A stretch of DNA of 64,000 nucleotides from CADEEV01 sp032127875 (GCA_032127875.1 JAQBHI010000093.1:1-64000); one strand, 5' to 3'. Shown: positions 17,322 to 26,776, numbered from the stretch's first letter. Translations and numbers: made by a program. Notes: a model not told the origin generated them from the sequence alone.

Positions 17322-18428
17322 ATGACTACAGCACTCGTGGAAGCACGGCTGACGGACCGAACCCTGGAGCCGATCCGGGAGAAAATGTTGAGCGGCAGGC
17401 GCTTGTCCTTCGAGGACGGCGTGGCTCTCTACAGGAGTCACGACCTACTCGGGCTGGGGCAACTTGCCAACCATGCGCGCGAGAAGCGCCACGGCGACGT
17501 GGCCTACTTCGTGTGGAACACCCACATCAACCACACCAACGTGTGCGTCGCGACGTGCGACTTCTGCGCCTTCGCGGCCAAGAAGAACGAGCCGCGCGCT
17601 TACACGATGAAGCTCGAGGAGATCTTCGCGAACGTCGGCAAGCTCCCCAAGACGGTGCGCGAGGTCCACATCGTCGGTGGCCTCCACCCCGACCTGCCAT
17701 GGGCCTACTTCGTCGACATGCTGAAGGGCATCAAGCGGGTGAGGCCTGACATCCACGTGAAGGCCTTCACGGCGGTGGAGATGTTCTTCTTCCACAAGCT
17801 GTATCGCAAGAGCGTCGCGGAGGTTCTGGGCGAGCTGAAGCAGGCCGGCCTGGATTCGATGCCCGGCGGCGGCGCAGAGATCTTCGCTTCGGAGACTCGC
17901 GACAAGATCATCCAGGGCAAGGCCGACGCGAAGCAGTGGCTCGACGTGATGCGCGAGGCGCACAAGCAGGGCATCCCGACCAACGCCACGATGCTGTACG
18001 GTCACATCGAAACGGTCGAGGACCGCGTCGACCACCTGATCCGCCTGCGCGAGCTGCAGGACGAGACCGGCGGCTTCATGACCTACATTCCGCTCGCCTT
18101 CCAGCCCTGGGAGGCGCCGGCGATGAAGCTCCCGGAGACCACCGGCTTCGAGGACCTGAAGGCGATCGCCCTGGGCCGTCTGATGCTCGACAATTTCCCG
18201 CACATCAAGTCGTACTGGATCATGATCGGCCCGCGCCTCGCCCAGGTCGGCCTCTCGTTCGGCGCCGACGATATCGACGGCACCGTCACCGAGGAGAAGA
18301 TTGCGCACGACGCGGGCGCCCCCACGGCCCAGTCGATGACCGTCCACGAGTTGTGCCGCCTGGTGCGCGAGGCCGGCCGCCGGCCTGTCGAGCGCGACAC
18401 CGTCTTCAACGTCGTCAAGGAGTGGTGA
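17322..18428 (+). CDS. mqnE: Aminofutalosine synthase
   Basis: 368 aa from ATG 17322, preceded by TTCGGAG. Radical SAM protein with the CxxxCxxC cluster motif CVATCDFC near residue 74, and the family-typical EVHIVGGLHPDLPWAYF and DSMPGGGAEIF. It joins 3-(1-carboxyvinyloxy)benzoate to the adenosyl moiety of SAM to give 6-amino-6-deoxyfutalosine. Followed by mqnA (overlap 4 nt) and mqnC (overlap 14 nt), so the three futalosine-pathway steps are translated as a unit. MqnE and MqnC are homologous; this one is assigned by the HINHTNVCVATCDFCAF region and gene order. Confidence 0.92.
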   Translation: MTTALVEARLTDRTLEPIREKMLSGRRLSFEDGVALYRSHDLLGLGQLANHAREKRHGDVAYFVWNTHINHTNVCVATCDFCAFAAKKNEPRAYTMKLEEIFANVGKLPKTVREVHIVGGLHPDLPWAYFVDMLKGIKRVRPDIHVKAFTAVEMFFFHKLYRKSVAEVLGELKQAGLDSMPGGGAEIFASETRDKIIQGKADAKQWLDVMREAHKQGIPTNATMLYGHIETVEDRVDHLIRLRELQDETGGFMTYIPLAFQPWEAPAMKLPETTGFEDLKAIALGRLMLDNFPHIKSYWIMIGPRLAQVGLSFGADDIDGTVTEEKIAHDAGAPTAQSMTVHELCRLVREAGRRPVERDTVFNVVKEW

Positions 18429-19210
18429 AGCTCCGTCTCGGCATCGTCCCCTACCTGAACGTCGAGCCCATCGTTCGCGGCCTCGCCGGGGACGAGCGCT
18501 TCGAGATCTGCCGCGAGGTGCCCTCGCGGGTGGCGCAGATGCTGCACGCCGGAGAGATCGATCTCGGCATGATTCCGTCCATCGAATACGCCGCCGGTGA
18601 CTACGCGATCGTCCCGGGCATCGCGATCGGCAGCCGGGGCGCCGTGCGCTCCGTCGTGCTGTTCCACCGCGGGTCGCTTCAGGGCGTGCGGCGAGTGGCG
18701 CTCGACACCTCGAGCCGGACCAGCGTCGTGCTCGCGCAGATCGTGCTGCGCGAGCGCCTGGGCCGCGATCCGGAATACCTGCCGATGGCGCCCCGCATTC
18801 CTCAGATGCTGGAGGCGGCCGACGCGGCGCTGGTGATCGGCGATCCCGCGCTCTACTTCGAAGGCGAGGCGGTCGCGCGGCTCGACCTGGGCGAGGCCTG
18901 GCTCGGGCTTACGGGCCGCCCGTTCGTATTCGCCTTCTGGGCGGGGCGTCCCGGGGCGCTGATGCCCGCGGACGTCGCCCGGCTGCAGGCGGCACTCGCG
19001 GCCGGCCGCGCCGCGCTGGCTTCGATCGCGTCGTCCTATAATGGTCATGGCTCCGGGAATGCGCAGGACAACGAGGCCTATCTGCGAGCGAACATCGCCT
19101 TCGAACTGGGCGAGGCGGAGCAGGCGGGGCTTGCCGAGTTCTACCGCCTGGCCCACGCCCAGGGCCTGATCGGGCGCGTCCCGGAGTTGAGGTTCTATGG
19201 CCATCGCTGA
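18425..19210 (+). CDS. mqnA: Chorismate dehydratase
   Basis: 261 aa, GTG 18425 overlapping the mqnE stop (GTG 18422 also possible). It starts KLRLGIVPYLNVEPIVRGL, the MqnA signature, and continues with DLGMIPSIEYA and RRVALDTSSRTSVVLAQIVL, the substrate-binding fold of the family. It removes water from chorismate to give 3-[(1-carboxyvinyl)oxy]benzoate, the first committed step of the futalosine route. The 3' end overlaps mqnC by 14 nt. Confidence 0.93.
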   Translation: MKLRLGIVPYLNVEPIVRGLAGDERFEICREVPSRVAQMLHAGEIDLGMIPSIEYAAGDYAIVPGIAIGSRGAVRSVVLFHRGSLQGVRRVALDTSSRTSVVLAQIVLRERLGRDPEYLPMAPRIPQMLEAADAALVIGDPALYFEGEAVARLDLGEAWLGLTGRPFVFAFWAGRPGALMPADVARLQAALAAGRAALASIASSYNGHGSGNAQDNEAYLRANIAFELGEAEQAGLAEFYRLAHAQGLIGRVPELRFYGHR

Positions 19211-20333
19211 GACGAGCGCGCACAAGGTGCTGGCGGGGGAGCGGCTCTCGCGCGAAGAGGGCGTCGCTCTCATGCAGCGCGGCGAGTTGCTCGAGCTTGG
19301 AACGCTGGCCGACGCTGTGCGCCGCCGCCTGCATCCCGAGGGGGTCGTCACCTACATCATCGACCGCAACATCAACTACACCAACGTGTGCACGGCCCAG
19401 TGCGCCTTTTGCGCGTTCTACCGGGACCTGCCCTCGAAGGAAGGCTATCTGCTGAGCCAGGCGCAGCTGGCGGAGAAGATCGACGAAACCCTGGCGCTCG
19501 GCGGCAACCAGATCCTGCTCCAGGGCGGGCTGCATCCGGACCTGGGCATCGAGTACTACGAAGAGCTGTTCCAATGGATGAAGGCGTCCTACCCGACGCT
19601 CTGGATCCATGGCCTGTCGCCCGCCGAGGTGAAGCACATCTGCAAGGTGTCGCGGCTCTCGCCCGAGGCGGCGCTGCGGCGGCTGGTCGCTGCCGGGCTC
19701 GACTCTATTCCGGGCGGCGGGGCCGAGATCCTGTCGGATCGCGTCCGAAACGCGATCGGGGCCTGGAAGGGTTCCACCGCCGACTGGCTCGAGGTGATGG
19801 AGACGGCCCACGCCCTGGGGATGAAGACCACCGCGACGATGATGTTTGGTCATGTGGAGACGCTGGAAGAACGCGTCGAGCATCTGCTACACCTGCGGGC
19901 GCTCCAGGACCGTACCCATGGCTTCACGGCATTCATTGCATGGACCTTCCAACCCGAGAACACGGCGATGGCCTGCGACGAGTTAACCTCGTTCCAGTAC
20001 CTGCGCACCCTGGCGGTAGCCCGGGTGATGCTCGACAACTTCCCGAGCGTGCAGGCCTCGTGGGTGACCCAGGGGGGCAAGATCGGTCAGCTCTCGCTGC
20101 GCTTCGGGGCGAACGACTTCGGCAGCCTGATGATCGAGGAGAACGTGGTCTCGGCCGCCGGGGCCCACTTCCGCCTGACGGAGGCGCAGATTGCCCGGAA
20201 CATCCAGGACGCCGGCTTCGTCCCCAAGCGGAGGACGATGCACTACGAGATCGTTGGCGATCCATTCTGCTGGACACACGAAACACCCGCACTCCCCAGC
20301 CAGCCGGCAGCCGCCACGTCGCTGGCCGGCTGA
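19197..20333 (+). CDS. mqnC: Cyclic dehypoxanthinyl futalosine synthase
   Basis: 378 aa from ATG 19197, inside the last codons of mqnA. Radical SAM motif CTAQCAFC near residue 64, preceded by IDRNINYTNVC, and QILLQGGLHPDLGIEYYEEL and DSIPGGGAEILSDRVR, all typical of MqnC. It cyclises dehypoxanthine futalosine. The upstream hydrolase MqnB and the downstream MqnD are not in the window. The following 131 bp up to the opposing glycosyltransferase hold nothing I can name. Confidence 0.94.
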   Translation: MAIAETSAHKVLAGERLSREEGVALMQRGELLELGTLADAVRRRLHPEGVVTYIIDRNINYTNVCTAQCAFCAFYRDLPSKEGYLLSQAQLAEKIDETLALGGNQILLQGGLHPDLGIEYYEELFQWMKASYPTLWIHGLSPAEVKHICKVSRLSPEAALRRLVAAGLDSIPGGGAEILSDRVRNAIGAWKGSTADWLEVMETAHALGMKTTATMMFGHVETLEERVEHLLHLRALQDRTHGFTAFIAWTFQPENTAMACDELTSFQYLRTLAVARVMLDNFPSVQASWVTQGGKIGQLSLRFGANDFGSLMIEENVVSAAGAHFRLTEAQIARNIQDAGFVPKRRTMHYEIVGDPFCWTHETPALPSQPAAATSLAG

Positions 20334-20464
20334 ACGCCCGCCGGACCGGGCGCACTGCCCGGCACCTCGCCGCCGCCGGTCTGCTTCTCCTGCAGGTCTT
20401 AGCCTGTCGCAAGCTCGAGCCGTTGGCGATCACGCTGGCCCAGCATGTCCCTGTCCCAGGCCAA

Positions 20465-22162
20465 CTAACGGCCCCTCCCCGGGTCCGCGCCGCTGCGCCA
20501 GAACGGCTTTACCGAGTCGCGTTCGGCAACCAGCCGTTCGATGCGCGCCCGGGTGACCTGATAGAAGTAGATCGAGTAGCCGATGCGCGCATCGGGCGGC
20601 TCGACGGTGAGCCAGTCGAGGCAACCGGCCTCGATGCGCTTGGGACGGTGGACCTCGACGGCTTGAAGCGCGTAGTAGCCAGGCGTCGGCTGGCACGGGG
20701 CCTGCTCCCACAGCAGCCCCCAGCGCCCCGGGTTGCCGTTGTAGAAAGTATAGTAAAGGCGCCATGGTTTCTGGCCCTTCATGAACTCGGCCAGCTTGCC
20801 CTGGTCCTGGCCCCAGTCGTCGCCGTGGATCAAGTAGCGCGGTCCCCCCGGGGGACCACCGGCCCAGCGGTTGAAGAACATCAAGTGATCGGGGTGGATC
20901 GCCAGCGATTCCAGGGCGCCCACCCCAACCATCACGAGGAGCACGGCCCGTCCGCGTCGCCCAAAGGCGGCGCTCACGCGCGGCAAGGCGCGGCCCAGCC
21001 AGAACATGCCGAACGGAAATAGCGGCAGGATGTAGCGGATGCCGTTCTGGGTGCTGCCCAGGCTCATGACCGCGAGCAGCAGCGCGGGGAAGGCGAGGAT
21101 CGCGGCGTCGCCGAGCGCCTCGCCGTACGCCAGCCGCCGCTTGAGCGTTGCAGCGATCCCGAATAGACCGGCCGCCTGCGCGCCGATCGTCGTCTTGAGC
21201 GCGAGGCAGGCCAGGTAGAACCACCACCAGCCATCCGAACCCGTCCGGCCGAACAGGTAGCTCAGATGGCCGCCCTCGCCGTGAAGCCACTGCAGCAGCA
21301 GGCCCTCGATCCAGGCGGGGAAGGGCAGCGGGCCCATCCGGCTGTGGTAGCCGAGCCCGCCCGCAGTCCCACACAGATCGTTCGTCTGGATCACGCGCAG
21401 GCTGCAGCCGTAGACCGCCCACAGCGTGACGCAGAAGCCGCCCGCGAGCGCCGCCCACAGGCGTGCAACCCGGGCGGGCTGCCAGCGCCCGGTGCTGCGC
21501 CGCACGAGCCCCAGCGCGAAGATGAAGGCGACCGGCAACATCCCCGCGGCCGGCACCTTGCACGCGGCCGCGAGGCCGACGGCGCCGCCGAGCCCCAGCG
21601 CGCGTCCGGCGCTTGGCTGCTGCCAGAGGCGCACACCCGCCCACAGGGCGAGAGCTGAAAGCGCGGCCGCCCAACCGTCCAAGGTCGCGAGCGAGCCCTG
21701 CGCCAGAACCGTCGGCGAAAAGCACCACAGCGCCTGCGTCAGCAATGCCGCTGCCGGGCCGAAGGGCAGCGCCGCCGCGAACAGGAACAGGCCGGCGGCG
21801 GTGGTGATGAGGATGGAGGCGCCGCGCGCGGCGAACAGGTTGTTGCGCGCATGTGCGCTCGGAGGACCGAGTGGGTCCGGCTCCTTGGCGCCGGCCGGGC
21901 GCTTCGCCCAGTTCTCGAAGAGCGGCGGGTCCGCGAGCCGGAGGCCCAGGGCTATGCCCCATTTTGGCAGCGCGGGCGACTCGCAGTTGCGCTCGAAGGC
22001 CTGATTCACGTTGCCCGAGAGGACGCGCGTCCACTGGTGGATCCCGGCGGCGATGTAGACCGGCTCGTCGATGGTGTCGGTCTTGTCCCACGCCGTGCGC
22101 ACGAGCAGCGTCGCCTGCACGCCCGCGAGGACGATCGCCAGCGCCAGGGGCGCGCGTTTCAT
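20465..22162 (-). CDS. GT-C type glycosyltransferase, ArnT/PMT-like membrane protein
   Basis: 565 aa from ATG 22162; an upstream start at 22231 would add 23 residues overlapping the divergent gene. About ten hydrophobic helices and an acidic motif in the first periplasmic loop (KTDTIDEPVYIAAGIHQW) mark a polyprenyl-phosphate-sugar glycosyltransferase of the GT-C superfamily. The C-terminal ~110 residues (from about GPRYLIHGDDWGQDQGKL) are a soluble periplasmic domain found in relatives. The acceptor is unknown. It lies between mqnC and the amidohydrolase, on the other strand, and has no evident role in quinone synthesis. Confidence 0.82.
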   Translation of the reverse strand: MKRAPLALAIVLAGVQATLLVRTAWDKTDTIDEPVYIAAGIHQWTRVLSGNVNQAFERNCESPALPKWGIALGLRLADPPLFENWAKRPAGAKEPDPLGPPSAHARNNLFAARGASILITTAAGLFLFAAALPFGPAAALLTQALWCFSPTVLAQGSLATLDGWAAALSALALWAGVRLWQQPSAGRALGLGGAVGLAAACKVPAAGMLPVAFIFALGLVRRSTGRWQPARVARLWAALAGGFCVTLWAVYGCSLRVIQTNDLCGTAGGLGYHSRMGPLPFPAWIEGLLLQWLHGEGGHLSYLFGRTGSDGWWWFYLACLALKTTIGAQAAGLFGIAATLKRRLAYGEALGDAAILAFPALLLAVMSLGSTQNGIRYILPLFPFGMFWLGRALPRVSAAFGRRGRAVLLVMVGVGALESLAIHPDHLMFFNRWAGGPPGGPRYLIHGDDWGQDQGKLAEFMKGQKPWRLYYTFYNGNPGRWGLLWEQAPCQPTPGYYALQAVEVHRPKRIEAGCLDWLTVEPPDARIGYSIYFYQVTRARIERLVAERDSVKPFWRSGADPGRGR

Positions 22163-22185
22163 CGGCGGCCATTCTATTATGGGGA

Positions 22186-23376
22186 GTGCGTCTGCTGACC
22201 GCGCCGTGGGTCGTGCCCGTGGCTGGCCCACCGCTGCCGCGCGGCTGCGTGGGCGTGGACGCCGGGCGCGTGGCGTGGGTTGGTACGCTCGACGGCGGCG
22301 ATCGGCCGCCGGGACCCGTGGAAGAGCTGGGCGACGGCGTGCTGCTTCCGGGCCTGGTGAACGCCCACTGCCACCTCGAACTCTCCGCGCTGGCAGGCCG
22401 GGTCGCAGGCGGGCGAGGCTTCACGGCCTGGGTCGCGGACCTCGTCGAGGCGCGCGCGGCGCTGCCGCCCGCGCTCGCCGACATAGCTGTCGCTGATGCG
22501 ATCGCCACGTTGGAGCGCACGGGCACCGTCGCCGTGGGGGACGTCTCGAACACGCTCGCCCATCTCGGTCGCCTGGGCGACTCCCGGCTCGAGGCCGTGG
22601 TGTTTTTCGAGCAGCTCGGTTGGGACCCGGCGCAGGCCGTAGCGATCGCGACGGCGGGCGAGGCACGCCTCGCCGGGCTCGCCCTCGCGGGGCTGGCCGA
22701 GAACGTGGAAGTACGGTGGGCGGCCCATGCGCCGCACTCGGTTTCCGCCGCGCTGTTTGCTCAGTTGCTGGCGCGCGGCGGTCCAGCAGCGCTGCACCTG
22801 GCCGAATCGGCCGACGAGACGCGCTTTCTTCGTGACGGCAACGGCGATTGGAGCCAGTTCCTGCGAGCCCGAGCCGGCGACATCGCCTTTTCACCCCCCG
22901 GCGTGAGCCCGGTCGCCTACGTCGAGGGCCTGGGCGTGTTGAAGCCGGGCCTGCTGGCGGCCCACTGCGTGCACATCGATGCGGCCGACCGCGCGCGACT
23001 GCTCCGCTGCGGCGTCGCCGTCGTCGTGTGCCCGCGCAGCAACCGCAGCCTCGGCGTCGGCATTCCGCCGGTGCCCGAGCTCCTCGCGGACGGCGTGAGC
23101 GTGGCGCTGGGCACCGACAGCCTGGCCAGCGCTCCGAGCCTGGAGCTCGCCGACGAGATGATCGCGCTCCGGGCCGAGTTCCCGGCCCTGGCTCCGGCCG
23201 TCATCGTGGAAATCGCCACGCGCGGCGGCGCGCGCGCGCTGGGCCGGCGCCAGCTGGGGGCGATCGCTCCGGGGATGCGTGCCGCGTTTGCCTTCGCTCG
23301 AGCCAGCGGAGCGCTCGACGAACCCCTGCGCTTTCTGGTTTCGGGTGCGGCGCGCTTCGAGACCCTGTACGCGTGA
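22186..23376 (+). CDS. Amidohydrolase, probable aminofutalosine deaminase
   Basis: 396 aa. GTG 22186 fits the family start (VRLLTAPWVVPVAG). Metal-dependent amidohydrolase with LPGLVNAHCHLELS (HxH), RWAAHAPHSVS, AAHCVHID and the Asp in LGTDSLAS. This TIM-barrel deaminase group includes the enzymes that turn aminofutalosine into futalosine. That assignment rests on the neighbours: mqnEAC upstream and UbiA- and UbiE-like genes downstream, the next overlapping by 4 nt. A general guanine/SAH deaminase activity cannot be excluded from sequence. TATTAT lies 5 nt before the GTG. Confidence 0.8.
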   Translation: MRLLTAPWVVPVAGPPLPRGCVGVDAGRVAWVGTLDGGDRPPGPVEELGDGVLLPGLVNAHCHLELSALAGRVAGGRGFTAWVADLVEARAALPPALADIAVADAIATLERTGTVAVGDVSNTLAHLGRLGDSRLEAVVFFEQLGWDPAQAVAIATAGEARLAGLALAGLAENVEVRWAAHAPHSVSAALFAQLLARGGPAALHLAESADETRFLRDGNGDWSQFLRARAGDIAFSPPGVSPVAYVEGLGVLKPGLLAAHCVHIDAADRARLLRCGVAVVVCPRSNRSLGVGIPPVPELLADGVSVALGTDSLASAPSLELADEMIALRAEFPALAPAVIVEIATRGGARALGRRQLGAIAPGMRAAFAFARASGALDEPLRFLVSGAARFETLYA

Positions 23377-24239
23377 GAGCCCTCGCCTCGCGCGTCCTCG
23401 CCTATGGGCGCATGATCAAGTTCTCGCATTCGATCTTCGCGTTGCCCTTTGCGTTGGCCTCGGTCGTGCTCGCGGCGGAGGGCGGCGTGCGGCCCTCTCA
23501 GCTGTTCTTCATCGTCGTCGCGATGCTGGGGGCGCGCAGCGCCGCGATGGGTTTCAATCGCCTCGCGGACCAGGCACTCGACGCCAGGAACCCGCGCACG
23601 GCGCTGCGCGAGCTGCCGCAGGGCGTTCTCGCCCGCGGCGAGGTCTGGCTGTTGGTGCTCGTCTCGTCGTCGGCCCTGGTCTTTGCCGCAGCCCAGCTCA
23701 ACCCGTTTTGTCTCGCGCTCTCACCGCTGGCGCTTCTCGTGATCTTCGGGTACTCGTACACGAAGCGTTTCACGGCGCTGTCCCACGTCGTGCTGGGCCT
23801 GGGGCTCTCGATCGCGCCCGTGGGGGCCTGGATCGCGATCCGTGGCCGCATCGACGCGCCGCCACTGGTTCTGGCCTTGGCGGTGCTGGCCTGGGTGGCG
23901 GGTTTCGACACCATCTACTCCTGTCAGGACGCCGAGTTCGACCGTCGGGAAGGCCTGCACTCGCTGCCGGCCGCGCTGGGCGTGAGGCGCGCCCTTCTCG
24001 TGGCCCGTGGGCTTCACGTGAGCGCGGTGGCGCTGTTGGCTTTTTTGTATGGCCTCGCGCCGCTTCACCCGCTCTACCTCGTGGGCGTCGGAGGCGTGGC
24101 GCTGCTGCTGGCCTACGAGCATTCCCTGGTGCGCGCCGACGACTTGTCGCGCGTGAACGCTGCCTTCTTCACGGTCAACGGCTGGATCAGCGTCGGCTAT
24201 CTCGCGACGACTGCTGCGTCGCGATGGCTGACGCTATAA
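23373..24239 (+). CDS. UbiA-family polyprenyltransferase (MqnP-like)
   Basis: 288 aa, GTG start overlapping the deaminase stop (GTGA). Eight to nine hydrophobic helices. Two Asp-rich prenyl-diphosphate motifs are visible: NRLADQALDARNPRT and YSCQDAEFDRREGL. It begins with VLAYGRMIKFSHSIFALPFA, the usual 4-hydroxybenzoate/naphthoate prenyltransferase entry. In this cluster the substrate should be the naphthoate made by the futalosine route, with the UbiD-like enzyme decarboxylating the product. Confidence 0.9.
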   Translation: MRALASRVLAYGRMIKFSHSIFALPFALASVVLAAEGGVRPSQLFFIVVAMLGARSAAMGFNRLADQALDARNPRTALRELPQGVLARGEVWLLVLVSSSALVFAAAQLNPFCLALSPLALLVIFGYSYTKRFTALSHVVLGLGLSIAPVGAWIAIRGRIDAPPLVLALAVLAWVAGFDTIYSCQDAEFDRREGLHSLPAALGVRRALLVARGLHVSAVALLAFLYGLAPLHPLYLVGVGGVALLLAYEHSLVRADDLSRVNAAFFTVNGWISVGYLATTAASRWLTL

Positions 24240-24267
24240 TCCGCGCGTGAGGGCCGAGGTCTCTGCC

Positions 24268-24999
24268 ATGGGAGTCGGGTTCGACGCACCCACGCCCGGC
24301 GCCCCCGAGAAAGCCGCCGTGCGTTCGATGTTCGATCGCATCGCACCCCGCTACGACCTGCTGAACCGCGTGCTTTCCGCGGGCACGGATGTGCGCTGGC
24401 GGCGTCGCTGCGCCGACGCGCTGGCGTTGCGCGAGGCGGGTCGCGTCCTGGATCTGTGCACGGGCACCGCCGACTTGCTGATCGAGTGCCTGGCACGCAG
24501 CGAGCGGTCGCGGGGCCTCGGCATCGACCTTTCGAGCGGCATGCTGCGACGTGGCGAGGCGAAGCTGCGCGCCGCGGGTCTGGGCAGTCGCGCGGCGCTG
24601 CTGGCAGGAGACGCGGAGCGCTTGCCGCTGGCAGCGGGGCTGTTCGACGGCGCCGTCGTGGCCTTCGGTATCCGCAACGTGGGAGACATCGACGCCGCAT
24701 TACGCGAGCTGCTACGCGTCCTGAAGCCGGACGGGCGCCTGGTGATCCTGGAATTCTCGATTCCGCGAGGCGTGTTCGGCCGGCTGTTCCGTTTCTATTT
24801 CACGCGCGTGCTCCCGGTGCTCGGTGGCCTGGTGAGCGGCGACCGTGAGGCGTATGCCTACCTGCCCGCATCGGTCGAGCGTTTCGACTCGCCGCGGGCC
24901 CTGGCCCAACGTCTCGAGCGGGTCGGTTTCACACGCGTGAGCGCCCGGCCGCTCAGCGGCGGCATCGCCCACCTGCATCTGGCCGCGCGAGCGGCGTGA
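24268..24999 (+). CDS. ubiE: Demethylmenaquinone methyltransferase (UbiE/MenG family)
   Basis: 243 aa from ATG 24268, with GAGG 8 nt upstream. GTG 24247 is a real alternative because a perfect TATAAT ends 6 nt before it. Family core: VRSMFDRIAPRYDLLNRVLS, the SAM-binding RVLDLCTGTADLL, FGIRNVGDIDAALRELLRVL and LVILEFSIPRG. It performs the last C-methylation of demethylmenaquinone. It completes the quinone tail-end genes here and overlaps the next gene by 4 nt. Confidence 0.93.
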   Translation: MGVGFDAPTPGAPEKAAVRSMFDRIAPRYDLLNRVLSAGTDVRWRRRCADALALREAGRVLDLCTGTADLLIECLARSERSRGLGIDLSSGMLRRGEAKLRAAGLGSRAALLAGDAERLPLAAGLFDGAVVAFGIRNVGDIDAALRELLRVLKPDGRLVILEFSIPRGVFGRLFRFYFTRVLPVLGGLVSGDREAYAYLPASVERFDSPRALAQRLERVGFTRVSARPLSGGIAHLHLAARAA

Positions 25000-26012
25000 G
25001 CCGCCTGGGCGGGGCGCTCCAGAAGGTCTTTGGGCTGCTCGCTCCGCATCGCGATGCGCTTCGCGAGTCGTGGACGCGAGCCGTTGCGGCCGCCGCGGCG
25101 GGGCGCGAATCCGAGGCCCGCGCGCTGTGTCAGGCGAGCCTGGACCAGCTTTTCGAGCATCTGGGACGAGGCGACATCGAGGGTCTCGTCGCGGCCGAGG
25201 CCCGGGCCGCCGTTACGTTCGCTCAACTCGGCAGCGGCGCGAGGCTGACGGCCCAGGCGGTGCGCAGCTTGAACCGCTGCTGCCAGCCGATCCTGCTCAC
25301 GGCACTGCCGGAGCGTGAGGCCCTCGCCGAGGCGCTGCTCAGCCTGGATGAGTTGGCCGGCCTGCGGCTCGAGACGCTGCTCGTGTCCCAGGAGGACGAG
25401 TCGAACCGGCGGCTGGCGGAGGCTCAGGACCAGGCTGCCAACGCCAGGGAGCGCGCCCACGATCTGGCCCGGGCAAACGAGACGCTGCTTCGCTCGGAGC
25501 GGCGCAGCCAGCATCGCGCCGAGCAGATCGCGTTGCTCAGCTCGGTGATCCACCGCACCGCGGGCATCCTGGATCCAGAGCAACTGATGGAAGAGACCGC
25601 CTGCATGGTCCAGGCTCGCATGGCGCACACCTACGTGGCGGTGGTGGTGCTCGACGACGAGGGAGTGCTGATTGGCCGCTTCGCCGGGCGCGGCGGCCTG
25701 GCGCGCCGCAGCGCGGGGCGTACCCAGGGTCCTCCCGGAGGCGTGATCGGCCGGGCGCTGCGCAAGAAATCGCCGCAGGTCGTTCCCGACGTCAGCTGCG
25801 ATCCCGACTATCACGCGGACGTCGAGGGAACGAAATCGGAGATGGTGGTGCCGCTCATCGAGAACGGCGAAGCCGTCGGCGTCCTGGATTTCCAGAGCCC
25901 GGAGCCGTCCTCATTCGACCTCGACGACGTCGTGGCCGCGGAAATCCTGGCTGAATTCCTGGTCGTCGCCTTCCGCAATGCCCGCCTATTCGCGGCCCGC
26001 GCCGCGGAGTAG
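24996..26012 (+). CDS. GAF-domain protein with N-terminal helical domain
   Basis: 338 aa, GTG start inside the ubiE stop. Residues ~1-125 are all-helical and resemble the RsbRD-type/globin-like helical sensors, but I cannot assign the family. A coiled coil (~130-175) leads to a GAF domain (~180-335: LMEETACMVQARMAHTYVAV ... PLIENGEAVGVLDFQSPEPS). There is no kinase, cyclase or DNA-binding output domain, so it probably acts through a partner. Possible link to redox or quinone state is suggested only by its coupling to the menaquinone genes. Confidence 0.75.
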   Translation: MSRLGGALQKVFGLLAPHRDALRESWTRAVAAAAAGRESEARALCQASLDQLFEHLGRGDIEGLVAAEARAAVTFAQLGSGARLTAQAVRSLNRCCQPILLTALPEREALAEALLSLDELAGLRLETLLVSQEDESNRRLAEAQDQAANARERAHDLARANETLLRSERRSQHRAEQIALLSSVIHRTAGILDPEQLMEETACMVQARMAHTYVAVVVLDDEGVLIGRFAGRGGLARRSAGRTQGPPGGVIGRALRKKSPQVVPDVSCDPDYHADVEGTKSEMVVPLIENGEAVGVLDFQSPEPSSFDLDDVVAAEILAEFLVVAFRNARLFAARAAE

Positions 26013-26064
26013 TTCAGGGCAACCTCGCGGTCCGACGCGGCGCTGGATCCGCGGAAAGAGTTGA

Positions 26065-26577
26065 CTATGTCCCCGGTTGCTCAGCCGGCGCATCGACGCC
26101 GGACCACAGGTTCATCGTGCCCAGCTCTTCGCGGCCGCAGGCCTTGAGGTACAAGAACAGCTGCATACGGTAGCCCGTGCAGCTACACAGCACGAGGTTG
26201 ACCATGAAGGCCCCGCGCGTAGCCGTGTCGCCGAACATCTCGATCTCGGCGCGCATGTCGGCGTCGGACACGTCGGCCAGCAGCGTCGCGTACGCGTCCG
26301 TGTGCGCGGCAATCGCCACGAGCGTCTGATCGAAGTCCAGCGCGGCGGCGGCCTCCTCGGTTGCCGTCCAAACGGTCGGGTCGAACGCTCCAGCCGTGGT
26401 GGCTTGCACGAGCGCGGGCCCCATCATGGTCAGATACCTCAGCAGCTCTATCGTGCTGCGTTGCTTGGGTGTCGGGCGGTAGTCGAGCTTCGTGCGGTCG
26501 ATCTTGCTCGCGAGGTGAAGCAGGATGCGGACTTCGTTCTGGAGAGAAACAATGAGTTCGGACCTGGTCAGCACCAT
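26065..26577 (-). CDS. DinB-like four-helix-bundle protein
   Basis: 170 aa, ATG 26577 with GGAGG 7 nt upstream. Four predicted helices, with the DinB/YfiT-like pattern SELIVSLQNEVRILLHLASK, KLDYRPTPKQRSTIELLRYL, a variable middle and a final NLVLCSCTGYRMQLFLYLKA. The three conserved metal-binding His of active DinB-fold thiol transferases are not evident, so the activity is unknown. It faces the GAF gene across 52 bp. The 199 bp upstream of it, to lipB, hold no recognisable element. Confidence 0.7.
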   Translation of the reverse strand: MVLTRSELIVSLQNEVRILLHLASKIDRTKLDYRPTPKQRSTIELLRYLTMMGPALVQATTAGAFDPTVWTATEEAAAALDFDQTLVAIAAHTDAYATLLADVSDADMRAEIEMFGDTATRGAFMVNLVLCSCTGYRMQLFLYLKACGREELGTMNLWSGVDAPAEQPGT

Positions 26578-26776
26578 GGTTGCCTCCGGCAGGAATGCGG
26601 GCCGCAGGATACCAGATGCGGCTGGCGGGCACGTGGCGCGGGGCGCTCAGACCGGCCGCGTCAGCTCCGGCTGAGATCGTTCTCGCTCATCTGGTCCAGC
26701 CGGAGGGAGGCGCGGTTCTTGATGAAGACAGACACGATTCCACGCTCCAGCGTCCGGGCATCCCATCACCGGGCCG

